DNA from: CAVSKL01 sp963728475 [NCBI: Candidatus Eiseniibacteriota bacterium] | Lineage (GTDB): Bacteria; Eisenbacteria; RBG-16-71-46; JABDJR01 | Reading direction: 5' to 3' | Length of the DNA: 64,000 bases | Assembly: GCA_963728475.1 (NCBI GenBank) | Contig: CAVSKL010000001.1 | Coordinates: 744,001-808,000, forward strand | In this document: positions 6,899-14,504 of the stretch, piece after piece | Numbering within the stretch: the first letter of the stretch is position 1 | Layout of the letters: each line of letters starts with the position of its first letter | Notes under the pieces: model-generated | The model's input: only the letters and a program-made list of their open reading frames with translations | Told to the model about the DNA's origin: nothing | Database searches by the model: none | Made by a program: the position numbers and the translations under genes

Positions 6899-6951
6899 GG
6901 CTAACCACAGCATGCGTCTGCCGGCGCTTCGCGCCGCCCCTGATGCTGGGC
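6899..6951 (+). other. Degenerate attC site lacking its R' box
   Basis: GGCTAAC (6899-6905) and the following arm ACAGCATGCG match the attC at 11842-11901, as does the right arm GATGCTG. The partner continues GATGCTG-AATGTTG-GGC, whereas here it reads GATGCTG-GGC. Seven bases are missing, which removes the R' core GTTGGGC. The site should no longer recombine at this end. Confidence 0.65.
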
Positions 6952-6980
6952 ATCAGACCCCGCAAGACGAGAGGCCGACC

Positions 6981-7847
6981 ATGACTCACTTGGACAGGGC
7001 AAGACAATACCTTGATGCGTGGAACGCCCGCGATGCCGGCGCGATTGTCAGGACGTTTGCCGCTGAAGGTACCTACCGCGACCCAACAACCGGCGCGCTC
7101 TCTGGCGATGCCATCGGCGCGAATGCCCAGCGCTTGTGGAGCGCCTTTCCCGACCTCGCGTTCGACATCGCGAACGTAGTGGAGGTCGGCGCCGGCCGGG
7201 TGATAGCCGAGTGGATCATGAGGGGCACGAATACCGGGGTGTTCCAGGGCCTGCCAGCGACCGGCCGGCCGATTTCGGTCCCGGGCGTCGACGTGATCGA
7301 GCTCGGGGCAGACGGGATTACTACCGTCACCGGGTACTTCGATAGCCGCGCCATTCCAGAGCGGTTGGGTCTTCAAGTGCTGATCCAGCCGTTCTCGGTT
7401 GGACCGTTTGCCTTCGGCAATTCGACGGCGGTGCAATCTGGCAAGAAAACGAAGCCCGGGGCGTTCGCCATCACGACGATCTGGAACCGCGACGTCCAGA
7501 CAGAGGACGTCCGCGCTTTGACTCGGTCGACGGCAACGGAGATGCTGAAGATGGATGGCTTCATCGGCGCGTCCTTCTTTCGGATCGGTGGTCGCGGCGT
7601 CACGATTTCGGCCTGGGAAGAGCCTGAGCAGGTGAAGCAGCTGCGGAGAGGAGGCACGCATTCCGAGGCAATGCGCAGATTCTGGACGGAGTTGGGTGAT
7701 GCGGCCTTTACGAGCGTGTGGATTCCGGATCACGTCAATCCGTTGTGGGTGCGTTGCGCTGTGTGCCGCAAGATGAAGGACTATAAGGTGCAGGCGGGTG
7801 TATGCAGCTGCGGCGAACCACTACCCGATGCACCCGCTTATTTTTGA
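6981..7847 (+). CDS. Multidomain SnoaL-like / ABM-like protein with C-terminal zinc ribbon
   Basis: The protein has 288 residues from ATG 6981. Residues 1-130 are a SnoaL-like domain (LDAWNARDAGAIVRTFAAEGTY, then AFPDLAF). Residues 155-250 resemble an antibiotic-biosynthesis-monooxygenase-type ferredoxin-like domain (FAITTIWNRD, MDGFIGASFFRI, TISAWE). The tail has CAVCRKM and CSCGEPLPDAPAYF, four cysteines suited to a zinc knuckle. This domain order is not one I know from characterised enzymes; a role in handling small aromatic or electrophilic compounds is a guess. The upstream attC is damaged, so this gene and the alcohol dehydrogenase may now move as one unit. Confidence 0.7.
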   Translation: MTHLDRARQYLDAWNARDAGAIVRTFAAEGTYRDPTTGALSGDAIGANAQRLWSAFPDLAFDIANVVEVGAGRVIAEWIMRGTNTGVFQGLPATGRPISVPGVDVIELGADGITTVTGYFDSRAIPERLGLQVLIQPFSVGPFAFGNSTAVQSGKKTKPGAFAITTIWNRDVQTEDVRALTRSTATEMLKMDGFIGASFFRIGGRGVTISAWEEPEQVKQLRRGGTHSEAMRRFWTELGDAAFTSVWIPDHVNPLWVRCAVCRKMKDYKVQAGVCSCGEPLPDAPAYF

Positions 7848-8167
7848 TGTTGGCTCAGCGAGGTGTAGCAGCCGGTTCCCGCGGACGGTCCGCCGCGCGG
7901 CCCCTTCGCGGAACCGGGAACATTGGCCTGCGCCGAAAGGAGCAAGGAGCTGAACTGGGAAGCCGCCGGAGCGCTCGGACAAACCGATCGCAGCGGCAGT
8001 GCGCGCTTAGTCGCTGAAAGACGCCTTGGATCCCGATGCGTGGCGCGCTTGGGAACATCGACTGCTGAAGCACGCCCCGGCGCGAAGGAACCGATCAGGA
8101 GCGTCGACGGCTGCCTAACATGCGCATGATGCTGGCGAGCGCTGTCGCTGGCCGTTGATTTGTTCGC
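7848..8167 (+). other. Non-coding stretch with a partial attC-like sequence
   Basis: No gene is convincing in these 320 bases. A GCCTAAC box at 8113-8119 could be an R'' box, but no clear R' box follows; GTTGATT near 8153 is a poor match. The cassette boundary between the preceding gene and the lipoprotein remnant is therefore uncertain. Confidence 0.4.
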
Positions 8168-8641
8168 TTGGCATTGAGACGAGAGGGAGTAGAGGGTACG
8201 CGCGCCTGTCCAAGTAGAGCGCTCCCAGCATATCTTCTGTTCATAATGGCCGGTTTCCTGGGTACCGGTTGTACAGCTTCTCGCGAACGACCGCCCTCGT
8301 TCTGGGGCGACCCGGCCGTGGCGACAATTCCAAAGGAACTCCTCGGGCGCTGGGTCCGCTCGTCCGAGGAAAGACATCGGCGATGTCATGGTGTATCGCC
8401 CTTGGGCTACCCGTTACCCCCGTCCCGGTGGCGCGATAGCTTCGAGATTCTTACCGACGGTCGCGTAACTCTGACGACCCTGGGTTCGTTCGATGGACCC
8501 GAAGCTATGACGATGCAATAGGAACTTCTTCCCGGGGACGCCATGCGGTTTGCCACATCTGATGGGGCCGAATACCAGAGATTCAGGATTGTCGCGCTGA
8601 GCCGCGATCGCCTCACGGTCACCCAGATTCGCGTCGGATAA
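8168..8641 (+). pseudogene. Lipoprotein gene interrupted by an in-frame amber codon
   Basis: The frame encodes a lipoprotein signal (LLFIMAGFLGTGC, lipobox LGTGC) and a small domain with EILTDGRVTLTTLGSFDG. A TAG at 8519-8521 stops it, but the same frame continues for 39 sense codons (ELLPGDAMRFATSDGAEYQR, then RIVALSRDRLTVTQIRVG) to TAA at 8639-8641. The second half reads as a normal beta-strand protein, so the TAG most likely replaced a sense codon such as CAG or TGG. The start is uncertain: TTG 8168 gives a longer signal, ATG 8246 a short one. Either a recent nonsense mutation or readthrough would explain it. Confidence 0.6.
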
Positions 8642-8700
8642 GGCCGGAGTTCAACCTGGCCCACTGCCAGTGTCTCACGACCATAGGGAGAGAGTTCGCC

Positions 8701-9450
8701 ATGGACATTCCAAGGATCTTCAACATCACCGAGAGTGCTCATCGCATTCACAACCCGTTCACACCCGAAGCACTCGCTACTCTCGGCGCGGCGTTGCGCC
8801 TGGAGCCGGGGACCCGTGTCCTCGACCTCGGCAGCGGCTCGGGCGAGATGCTGTGCACCTGGGCACGGGATTACGGAATCATTGGCACTGGTATCGACAT
8901 GAGCCAATTGTTCTCCGATCAAGCGCAGCGCCGCGCTGAGGAACTCAGTGTCCCCGGCCACGTCGAGTTCATCCACGGCGACGCTGCCGGCTACATAGCC
9001 ACCGAAAGGGTCGGTGTGGCTGCCTGTCTCGGCGCCACGTGGATCGGCGGGGGAGTCGCCGGCACCATCGAACTTCTGGCGAAGAGCCTCCGCAGGGGAG
9101 GGATCATCCTTATCGGCGAGCCCTACTGGTTGCATTTACCACCGACAGAAGACGTTGCCAAAGGTTGCCATGCCGGTTCGATAGCCGAATTTCTTGTGCT
9201 TTCAGAATTGCTCGCCTCTTTCGGAAGACTCGACTACGACGTCGTGGAAATGGTTCTCGCAGACCAAGCGGGCTGGGACAGGTACGAGGCAGCCAAGTGG
9301 CTCACTATGCGCCGATGGCTCGAAGTCAATCTTGACGACGAGTTAGCCAAAGATGTTCGAGCCAACCTGACCTCGGAACCCGTCCGCTACGCCACGTACA
9401 CGCGTGAGTATTTGGGCTGGGGGGTATTCGCGTTGATGGCGCGGTATTGA
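8701..9450 (+). CDS. Class I SAM-dependent methyltransferase (cassette region)
   Basis: The protein has 249 residues. Motif I is VLDLGSGSGEML at about residues 40-51, the post-beta-2 acidic residue is in GIDMSQLF, and GDAAGYI and GGIILIGEPYWLHL fit motifs II-IV of the Methyltransf_25/UbiE type. The substrate is unknown; it is unlike the methyltransferase at 2189. SD-like GGGAGAGAG precedes the ATG. No intact attC follows directly, so its cassette status is inferred from position. Confidence 0.85.
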   Translation: MDIPRIFNITESAHRIHNPFTPEALATLGAALRLEPGTRVLDLGSGSGEMLCTWARDYGIIGTGIDMSQLFSDQAQRRAEELSVPGHVEFIHGDAAGYIATERVGVAACLGATWIGGGVAGTIELLAKSLRRGGIILIGEPYWLHLPPTEDVAKGCHAGSIAEFLVLSELLASFGRLDYDVVEMVLADQAGWDRYEAAKWLTMRRWLEVNLDDELAKDVRANLTSEPVRYATYTREYLGWGVFALMARY

Positions 9451-9637
9451 AACGATTGCCGAACGACTCGGAACGTGGTGAACCAATCATGTCTGACAGA
9501 CCGTCGGAGCAGACGGCTCGGCGTTGTCACGCCGCCGGCAGAAGCCGGGGCCACGCCAAGACCGCCCGCTGCTCAACCCTGACGTGAGGCACACCTCTTG
9601 AAATGTCGATGGTTGACCCGGGTGCTATTCTTTCCGG

Positions 9638-9724
9638 GTGAAGGTCCGGGACGTGATCAAGCTGCTTGAGCGGGATGGCTGGAAGTTGCCCGCTCCCGCC
9701 GCCGGGCGGAGAACGGGACTTTAA
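9638..9724 (+). pseudogene. 5' fragment of a hicA toxin gene
   Basis: From GTG 9638 the frame reads VKVRDVIKLLERDGWKL, a close match to the N-terminus of HicA mRNA-interferase toxins. It then loses similarity (PAPAAGRRTGL) and stops at 9722-9724. The RNA-binding core with the catalytic histidine is absent and no hicB antitoxin is nearby. The break lies next to the R'' side of a decayed attC, so the cassette lost most of its toxin gene by deletion. Only 17 residues match, but the match is distinctive. Confidence 0.7.
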
Positions 9725-9770
9725 AATAGTGCTGCCGCTCGTGGTCGCGGCTGAGCGGCAATCGTTAGGC
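9721..9770 (+). other. attC remnant with intact R' box
   Basis: R' box GTTAGGC (9764-9770) is intact, and the inner arms GTGCTGCCGCTC (9729-9740) and GAGCGGCAATC pair well. The expected R'' box GCCTAAC is replaced by TTAAAAT, so the outer half of the palindrome is missing. It closes the hicA-fragment cassette. Confidence 0.65.
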
Positions 9771-9846
9771 TTCACGACCGCTGCCGAACGTGACCGGGCC
9801 GCCCCTTCGGGGCCCAGAAGCCCATCGAAACCCGAAGGGAGATGAC

Positions 9847-10287
9847 ATGAAGGGCGAGAAGATCTACGGGTACGACGTCGACATTACGGGATTGACGGAC
9901 TACGGCATTACCCTGGACGCAATCCTCTCCGGGCAACGACAGGTCCCACCGCAGGGGGCTAGGATCGATGTAGCGTTCGATGGCCAAGCCATTGGCCGGC
10001 TGGCCGGGCGGGTCCGAGGGGTCGATTACCTCCGCATTCGCCAGGACGGGCGCATCGACCTTGATATTCGGGCGACGATCGAAACGGAGGCTGGGCATCG
10101 AATCGCGCTGTCAGCCGGCGGCGTGGCGGTGCTGCGTCCGACAGAGCCGATCGCTGACCTTTCGGAGAACGTCAGTTTGAATACCGCCGCCGAAGAGTAC
10201 GCATGGGTCCGAGCGAACCAGATCTGGGGCGTGGGTACCGTGAACCTGGCTGCCGGCAAGGTCCACATCGACGGATTCATGCAATAG
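9847..10287 (+). CDS. DUF3237-family protein (cassette)
   Basis: The protein has 146 residues and resembles DUF3237: GYDVDITGLTDYGITLDAIL, then GARIDVAFDGQAIGRLAGRVRGVDYL and GRIDLDIRATIETEAGHRIAL. The fold is a beta-barrel; family members are uncharacterised, some near aromatic-compound catabolism genes. ATG 9847 follows GAAGGGAGATGAC. It starts 77 bases after an R' box, consistent with a single-gene cassette. The downstream attC is not clear; a lone GTTAGGA at 10348 may be its remnant. Confidence 0.75.
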   Translation: MKGEKIYGYDVDITGLTDYGITLDAILSGQRQVPPQGARIDVAFDGQAIGRLAGRVRGVDYLRIRQDGRIDLDIRATIETEAGHRIALSAGGVAVLRPTEPIADLSENVSLNTAAEEYAWVRANQIWGVGTVNLAAGKVHIDGFMQ

Positions 10288-10499
10288 ACGCTATTCACTG
10301 CTGGTTCTGACTGCACGGCTTGCGTTCGCGCTGGAGCCGTCGGCGCGGTTAGGATCGAGAGCGCTGCGGCTCAGCGCGCACGTTGAGTGCGTCTTTGGAG
10401 GACCGGTGGAATTCGACTTCCAGCCATGGGCAGCTCGCCCGCGAAATCCCCGGCCCCGCCCTGAACCTAGCCTTCTTTCTGGGCGCACTCGTGGCCTGG

Positions 10500-10700
10500 A
10501 TGACATCGATGCTACCCGAAGTCGTGGAGCGGACGCATGTGCGGTGCCGTCGAGAACCGAATCACCGCCGCTGCCGGGGTGGGATTCTCGCTCGTTTTGA
10601 CTTGGATAGCGCCGGCATTCCGTGGCAGTGCCCTCTCTGCAGAGCCGACGGGCGCAACTCCGGCCGGGAGGTGCTCACCGGAAACGCCAGGCGAACTTAA
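10500..10700 (+). CDS. Small zinc-ribbon-like protein, possibly truncated
   Basis: The in-frame segment HVRCRREPNHRRCRGG, then ILARFDLDSAGIPWQCPLC, matches a recurrent small domain with C...C..G.I.......I.W.C..C that probably binds zinc. The usual G.I.GW continuation is replaced by RADGRNSGREVL and a short tail, so the gene may have lost its 3' end. The start is uncertain: ATG 10500 (MTSMLPEV) is used here, but the frame is open from 10383. It sits directly upstream of the VOC gene. Confidence 0.45.
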   Translation: MTSMLPEVVERTHVRCRREPNHRRCRGGILARFDLDSAGIPWQCPLCRADGRNSGREVLTGNARRT

Positions 10701-10711
10701 GGAGGGACGTC

Positions 10712-11143
10712 TTGACAGACGACAGATGGTCAGCGTCGCCAGTTCTCGGCGTCCGACAGGTGCGCCAAGCCGCCGAGTACTACCGCGACGTCCTTGGATT
10801 CAGTCTCGATCCGGTTGATGGCGTCTTTCAGCCTTCGCCGGACGAGCCTGACGGCGTCTACGCAGTAGTGAAGCGTCCGGGCGCATCGATCCACTTCCAA
10901 ATACGTCGCGACCAAACTCAGCAACGGCAGCGACCGGCGTTTGAGCCCGACGCCTATGTGTATGTAAACGACGTGAACAGGCTGCATGCGGAGCTTAAGC
11001 GCCGTGGTGCGAAGTTCCAGGCGCCTCCGCGAATGGCGCCTCATGGGATTCGCGAGATGGTCGTCGAGGACTTGAACGGGTACCGGCTCGCGTTCGGCGA
11101 ACTTCGGCCGGAGGCCAAGGGTGCAAACAGGCCGGGCGGCTGA
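10712..11143 (+). CDS. VOC/glyoxalase-superfamily protein (cassette region)
   Basis: The protein has 143 residues from TTG 10712, chosen because it follows AAGGAGGGACGTC. It has the paired beta-alpha-beta-beta-beta VOC pattern: SPVLGVRQVRQAAEYYRDVLG near the start and NRLHAELKRRGAKFQAPPRM with MVVEDLNGYRLAFGE at the end. Members are glyoxalases, dioxygenases or drug-binding resistance proteins; this one is closest in form to bleomycin-resistance-like or uncharacterised glyoxalases. The ligand is unknown. Confidence 0.8.
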   Translation: MTDDRWSASPVLGVRQVRQAAEYYRDVLGFSLDPVDGVFQPSPDEPDGVYAVVKRPGASIHFQIRRDQTQQRQRPAFEPDAYVYVNDVNRLHAELKRRGAKFQAPPRMAPHGIREMVVEDLNGYRLAFGELRPEAKGANRPGG

Positions 11144-11151
11144 TAGCGGCG

Positions 11152-11190
11152 TGCAACCCGCCGGCGCTTCGCGCCGCAGCTGGGTCGCCT
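11152..11190 (+). other. Possible degenerate attC
   Basis: TGCAACC at 11152-11158 is followed by GCCGGCGCTTCGCGCCGC, the same terminal-loop sequence as in the damaged attC at 6899. A CTGGG replaces the R' core. It occupies the right place, just after the VOC gene, but neither core heptamer is canonical. Confidence 0.35.
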
Positions 11191-11280
11191 CAGGACCGAC
11201 CGGAAAGCGGCACCGCCTGGACGCTACGCGAAAGGAGTGCGACGCCGCGCCAGATGCGGCGACGAAGGAGGACTGAACAC

Positions 11281-11619
11281 ATGTTCACCAAGAAGGGCGA
11301 CGCGGCCGTCCTCGCCAAGCTCCGCGATGCCCCCGCCGAGTATCGGGAGATTGGAGAACGCCTGCATCGAATCATCCGGGAGAGCGTGCCGTCGCTCGAA
11401 CCAATTGTACGATGGGGACTGTTCTTTTACGCTAAGGACGGCAAGGACATCTGCTACATCAAACTAGACAAGGATTTCATTGCATTCGGCTTCGGCGAAG
11501 TTGTGAACCCCGTTCGCGAGGTGGGCGCCAACATGCATCCGGTCGCGTGGACCCTGACCGCTCTGGACGCCGCAACGGAAGCCAGGATTAGTGCGCTCGT
11601 CAAGAAGGCCGTGGCCTGA
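11281..11619 (+). CDS. DUF1801 (YdhG-like) protein (cassette)
   Basis: The protein has 112 residues with the DUF1801 pattern: LHRIIRESVPSLEPIVRWGLFFY, then DICYIKLDKDFIAFGF. The fold is shared with frataxin-like iron-binding proteins and some members are proposed iron chaperones; function here is unproven. ATG 11281 follows AAGGAGGACTGAACAC. A clean attC lies 222 bases downstream, so the cassette has an unusually long 3' tail. A second, unrelated-looking DUF1801 gene lies at 19786. Confidence 0.8.
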   Translation: MFTKKGDAAVLAKLRDAPAEYREIGERLHRIIRESVPSLEPIVRWGLFFYAKDGKDICYIKLDKDFIAFGFGEVVNPVREVGANMHPVAWTLTALDAATEARISALVKKAVA

Positions 11620-11841
11620 GCAGATGAAGACCAGGAGGAGCGAGAACAAGGCGAAGGTACCGAACCCCCTTTCGGCCAAGTAGGCACCCGTCGCGACGGA
11701 CAGCCACCCGGCCACTGAGGAAAGGAGTCGGCGCGTGAGGCCGGATCTGCAGTAACGGATACCGCTCGGATGATCAGGCTGGCCAAGGGAGAATGACCAT
11801 AGCTGGGGCCGGTCCACCCAGGATGTCCGATAGAGAAGCTG

Positions 11842-11901
11842 GCCAACAACAGCATGCGGCCGCCGGCGCAGCGCCCCGCCGCTGATGCTGAATGTTGGGC
11901 G
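11842..11901 (+). other. attC recombination site (short, intact)
   Basis: R'' GGCCAAC (11842-11848) and R' GTTGGGC (11895-11901) with inner arms ACAGCATGCGGC and GCTGATGCTG form a 60-base site. It is the intact relative of the damaged site at 6899. Confidence 0.82.
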
Positions 11902-11914
11902 CCAGGGAGACATC

Positions 11915-12367
11915 ATGACGGTCAAGCGTATGGACAACGTCGGAATCGTGGTGGAAGACATCGATACCGCCATTGAGTTCTTCTCCGAACTTGGTCTCGA
12001 CCTCGAGGGACGTGCCGCAGTTGAAGGAGACTGGGCGGATGGCGTCACCGGATTGCGCGACATGCGCGTCCCGATTGCGATGATGCGTACGCCGGACGGT
12101 CACGGCCGTCTGGAGTTGTCCCGCTTCCTCGCGCCGCCAGTGGTAGCGGATCACCGCGTTGCCCCAGTGAACGCTCTCGGCTACCTACGCGTCATGTTTA
12201 CCGTGGAGGACATCGACGATACGCTCGCACGGCTCACCAAACGCGGCGCGACGCTCGCCGGCGACGTGGTCCAGTACGGGGACACGTATCGGCTCTGCTA
12301 CATCCGGGGTCCCGAAGGAATCCTCATCGGGCTTGCCCAAGAGCTCGGGCAAGAGACTTCCCGATGA
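11915..12367 (+). CDS. VOC/glyoxalase-superfamily protein (cassette)
   Basis: The protein has 150 residues from ATG 11915. It starts MDNVGIVVEDIDTAIEFFSELG, with the second module marked by YLRVMFTVEDIDDTLARLTKRGA and ending RGPEGILIGLAQELG, where the glutamate of EGILIGLAQE is the usual last metal ligand. It is a typical single-domain glyoxalase-like protein; the substrate is unknown. It begins 13 bases after an R' box. Its stop overlaps the next frame as ATGA, and no attC follows. Confidence 0.85.
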   Translation: MTVKRMDNVGIVVEDIDTAIEFFSELGLDLEGRAAVEGDWADGVTGLRDMRVPIAMMRTPDGHGRLELSRFLAPPVVADHRVAPVNALGYLRVMFTVEDIDDTLARLTKRGATLAGDVVQYGDTYRLCYIRGPEGILIGLAQELGQETSR

Positions 12368-12786
12368 ACAGCTTCGTCTCCTACCAGACCCTTATCGACC
12401 TGTGTCTCCGGGAATGTGCGGCGTCTGGACGCAAGTTGGCGATGAATTGGAACTCTGAGTCCCCCCAAGTCCCGTCGTGCATCTTGGCCACGGAAGCGGC
12501 ACTCGACTTGATCGAGCACGCTGCAACGCAGCGGTGGTCGACTCGTTCATTTTGTTACATTACATTAGGGAACGACGCCTCCGTCAGGGTCGCCCTCACT
12601 GCTGGTATGTCGTTTTCAGGTGCGGGCATGGCCAGGCCGGGCGCCATGGCGGGGGTTGCTGACTCAGGCACGTCTGCTGTTGCCGTGCGGGTGAAGGAAG
12701 CGAATGGTTCGCTGCGCGCGCCCGTCGCAGTTACTCTGGCGCGTCCGCAGCCGGACGCTGCGGCGTCGGGGCCTCCTTTCCCATGA
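12364..12786 (+). CDS. Hypothetical protein between VOC and TspO genes
   Basis: The frame gives 140 residues and is linked by ATGA overlaps to both neighbours. I do not recognise it. The first 60 residues (MNSFVSYQTLIDLCLRECAA, LAMNWNSESPQ, LIEHAATQRW) look like a folded protein. The last 50 are Ala/Pro/Gly-rich and have no clear structure, so the true 3' half may be lost by frameshift or deletion. A base-composition dip (TTTTGTTACATTACATT) near 12550 marks a possible junction. Confidence 0.35.
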   Translation: MNSFVSYQTLIDLCLRECAASGRKLAMNWNSESPQVPSCILATEAALDLIEHAATQRWSTRSFCYITLGNDASVRVALTAGMSFSGAGMARPGAMAGVADSGTSAVAVRVKEANGSLRAPVAVTLARPQPDAAASGPPFP

Positions 12787-13271
12787 CGCCGCGCTCCCTG
12801 CCATCGCAGTGGGTCGGCTTGCTCGGCTGGTTGCTGGTGGCGTTCGCCGCCGCCGCGGTCGGAGCAATCGGCTCCGTTGATGCTGCATCCTTCTATGCCG
12901 AGTTGAGCAAGCCATCGTGGGCTCCCCCAGGATGGGTGTTCGGCCCTGTATGGTCGACGCTGTATTCGCTCATGGGAGTCTCCGCGTGGTTGGTTTGGCG
13001 ATCTGCAGGCTCCAAGAAGCTCGCCTTGACCTTGTTCGGCGCGCAGCTTGCGGCGAATGCGCTTTGGTCCTGGTTGTTTTTCGCCTGGCATCGGGGAGCG
13101 CTTGCCGCAGTGGAGGTTCTCATTCTGCTGGCGCTCATCGTGTGCGCGACCGCCGCGTTCTGGCGCAGCAGCCGCGTGGCCGCGGCGCTGTTGGTCCCGT
13201 ACTTGTTGTGGGTGAGCTTCGCATCGTTGCTCACATGGTCGGTGTGGCAACGCAACCCGAGGCTTCTGTGA
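12783..13271 (+). CDS. tspO: TspO/MBR family tryptophan-rich sensory protein
   Basis: The protein has 162 residues and five predicted membrane helices, the standard TspO length and layout. Signature residues include FYAELSKPSWAPPGWVFGPVW and TLYSLMGVSAWLVW, then ALWSWLFFAWHRG; the tryptophan-rich loop and the LxKPxWxPP motif form the porphyrin/ligand pocket. Bacterial TspO binds or degrades porphyrins and affects stress responses. ATG 12783 overlaps the upstream stop. It is the last gene before the IS21 element and no attC is visible after it. Confidence 0.9.
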   Translation: MTPRSLPSQWVGLLGWLLVAFAAAAVGAIGSVDAASFYAELSKPSWAPPGWVFGPVWSTLYSLMGVSAWLVWRSAGSKKLALTLFGAQLAANALWSWLFFAWHRGALAAVEVLILLALIVCATAAFWRSSRVAAALLVPYLLWVSFASLLTWSVWQRNPRLL

Positions 13272-13431
13272 GGTGCGCTTTGGCCGCCCCCCCTATCCTC
13301 CCCGCCCTACCTAGCGGGGACGCACCGGTCGGAGCTCGTGCTCGTCGCGAACGCTGCACGCCACAACACATTCCAGGGCGCAGGTTCCTTCATGACTGAA
13401 GACATCTCTCTGCGGGACGTGGTCGAGTGGC

Positions 13432-13540
13432 TATTCCGACGAAGGCGCCCACCTGGTCCGAAGGAAGGCGCCCACCCGTTCCGAGCGAAGACGCCCGCCG
13501 GTTCCGAAGGATTCCGGCCACCGTCGGAGCGTAGCGACGC
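13432..13540. repeat. Left terminal repeats of the IS21 element
   Basis: Successive copies of a roughly 20-base unit appear: TTCCGACGAAGGCGCCCACC, GTCCGAAGGAAGGCGCCCACC-like, TTCCGAGCGAAGACGCCCGCC, and a weaker TTCCGAAGGATTCCGGCCACC. They are inverted relative to the right-end set. Confidence 0.75.
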
Positions 13541-13565
13541 GGGGATTGTGTCGTTGGGTTCCTCG

Positions 13566-14504
13566 TCAGGGTCGTGGGTCGCATCTTACCGGGTCGGTCC
13601 CGGGTTGGTAGCCTGATTTTCCGGTCTCGGGTCCAGGCACCGGGATCCGACCTCGAGAGAAGCTCCAGGAGCGACGATCTCGGCCCGGCCGGGACCTGGG
13701 GTACCCCCCCCGGATCACGGGGTTCTGGATTGGGGTCTTCTTCTTCTTCTTCTTCTTCTTCTCCGTGGCCGGGGTCAGGGGTTCGGTCTGGCGCATCGAG
13801 GCTCCTTTGAGCGGGATGCGGTGCGAGCGGTGCAGGAGCCGGTCCACGATCCCGTCGGCCAGGGTGGGTTCCCCGATCGCCTCGTGCCAGGCGGTGATGG
13901 GCAGCTGGGAGGCGATGAGGGTGGAGGCCCGCTCGTGGCGATCCTCCAGGACCTCGAGCAGGTCGCGCCGCTCGGCGTCGCGCAGCGGAGCCACGAGCCA
14001 GTCGTCGATGGCCAGCAGCTCCACCTTGAGGAGCCGGGCCAGGAGCCGTTCGTAGGAGCCATCGCCGCGGGCGACGGCGAGTTCGTGAAGGATCCGGGGA
14101 GTCCGGACATAGGTGGCGGTGAACCCGCGCCGGCAAGCCCGCTCCGCGAACGCGCAGGCGAGGAAGCTCTTGCCGGTGCCGGTGGGTCCGGTCAGCACGA
14201 GGTTCTGGTGCTCCTGGATCCAGCCGCAGGTGCCGAGGGAGAGGACGACCTGGCGGTCGAGCCCCCGGGAGGCGCGGAAGTCGACGTCCTCGAGACAGGC
14301 CGGGTAGCGGAGCTTGGCTCCCTTGAGCCGGCGGGCGAGCTTGCGCTGTTCGCGGTGGGTCCACTCGGCGTCGACCAGGAGGCCGAGGCGCTCGTCGAAG
14401 CTCAGGCCGGCGGCCTGGCGGGAGGCGGTCTGCTGCTCGAAGGCCTCGATCATGGCCGAGAGCTTCATGGCCTGCATCTTGTCCAGGGTGGCTTGGTTCA
14501 GCAT
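13566..14504 (-). CDS. istB: IstB helper ATPase of the IS21 element
   Basis: The protein has 312 residues. The AAA+ core has Walker A GPTGTGKS, Walker B LLAIDDW and a sensor-like STLIASQLP, all normal for IstB, which loads and regulates the IstA transposase. The usual family C-terminus is reached near RIPLKGASMRQ. Beyond it lies an eight-lysine run encoded by a CTT/AAG microsatellite near 13736-13763 and about 60 Arg/Pro-rich residues, probably readthrough into non-coding DNA after loss of the original stop. The start overlaps the istA end by 7 bases. Confidence 0.9.
   Translation of the reverse strand: MLNQATLDKMQAMKLSAMIEAFEQQTASRQAAGLSFDERLGLLVDAEWTHREQRKLARRLKGAKLRYPACLEDVDFRASRGLDRQVVLSLGTCGWIQEHQNLVLTGPTGTGKSFLACAFAERACRRGFTATYVRTPRILHELAVARGDGSYERLLARLLKVELLAIDDWLVAPLRDAERRDLLEVLEDRHERASTLIASQLPITAWHEAIGEPTLADGIVDRLLHRSHRIPLKGASMRQTEPLTPATEKKKKKKKKTPIQNPVIRGGYPRSRPGRDRRSWSFSRGRIPVPGPETGKSGYQPGTDPVRCDPRP

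Noticed and set aside
10288-10382. Possible attC after the DUF3237 gene (GTTAGGA at 10348)
   Set aside because: Only a weak R'-like heptamer is present and no complementary R'' box or inner arms could be found.
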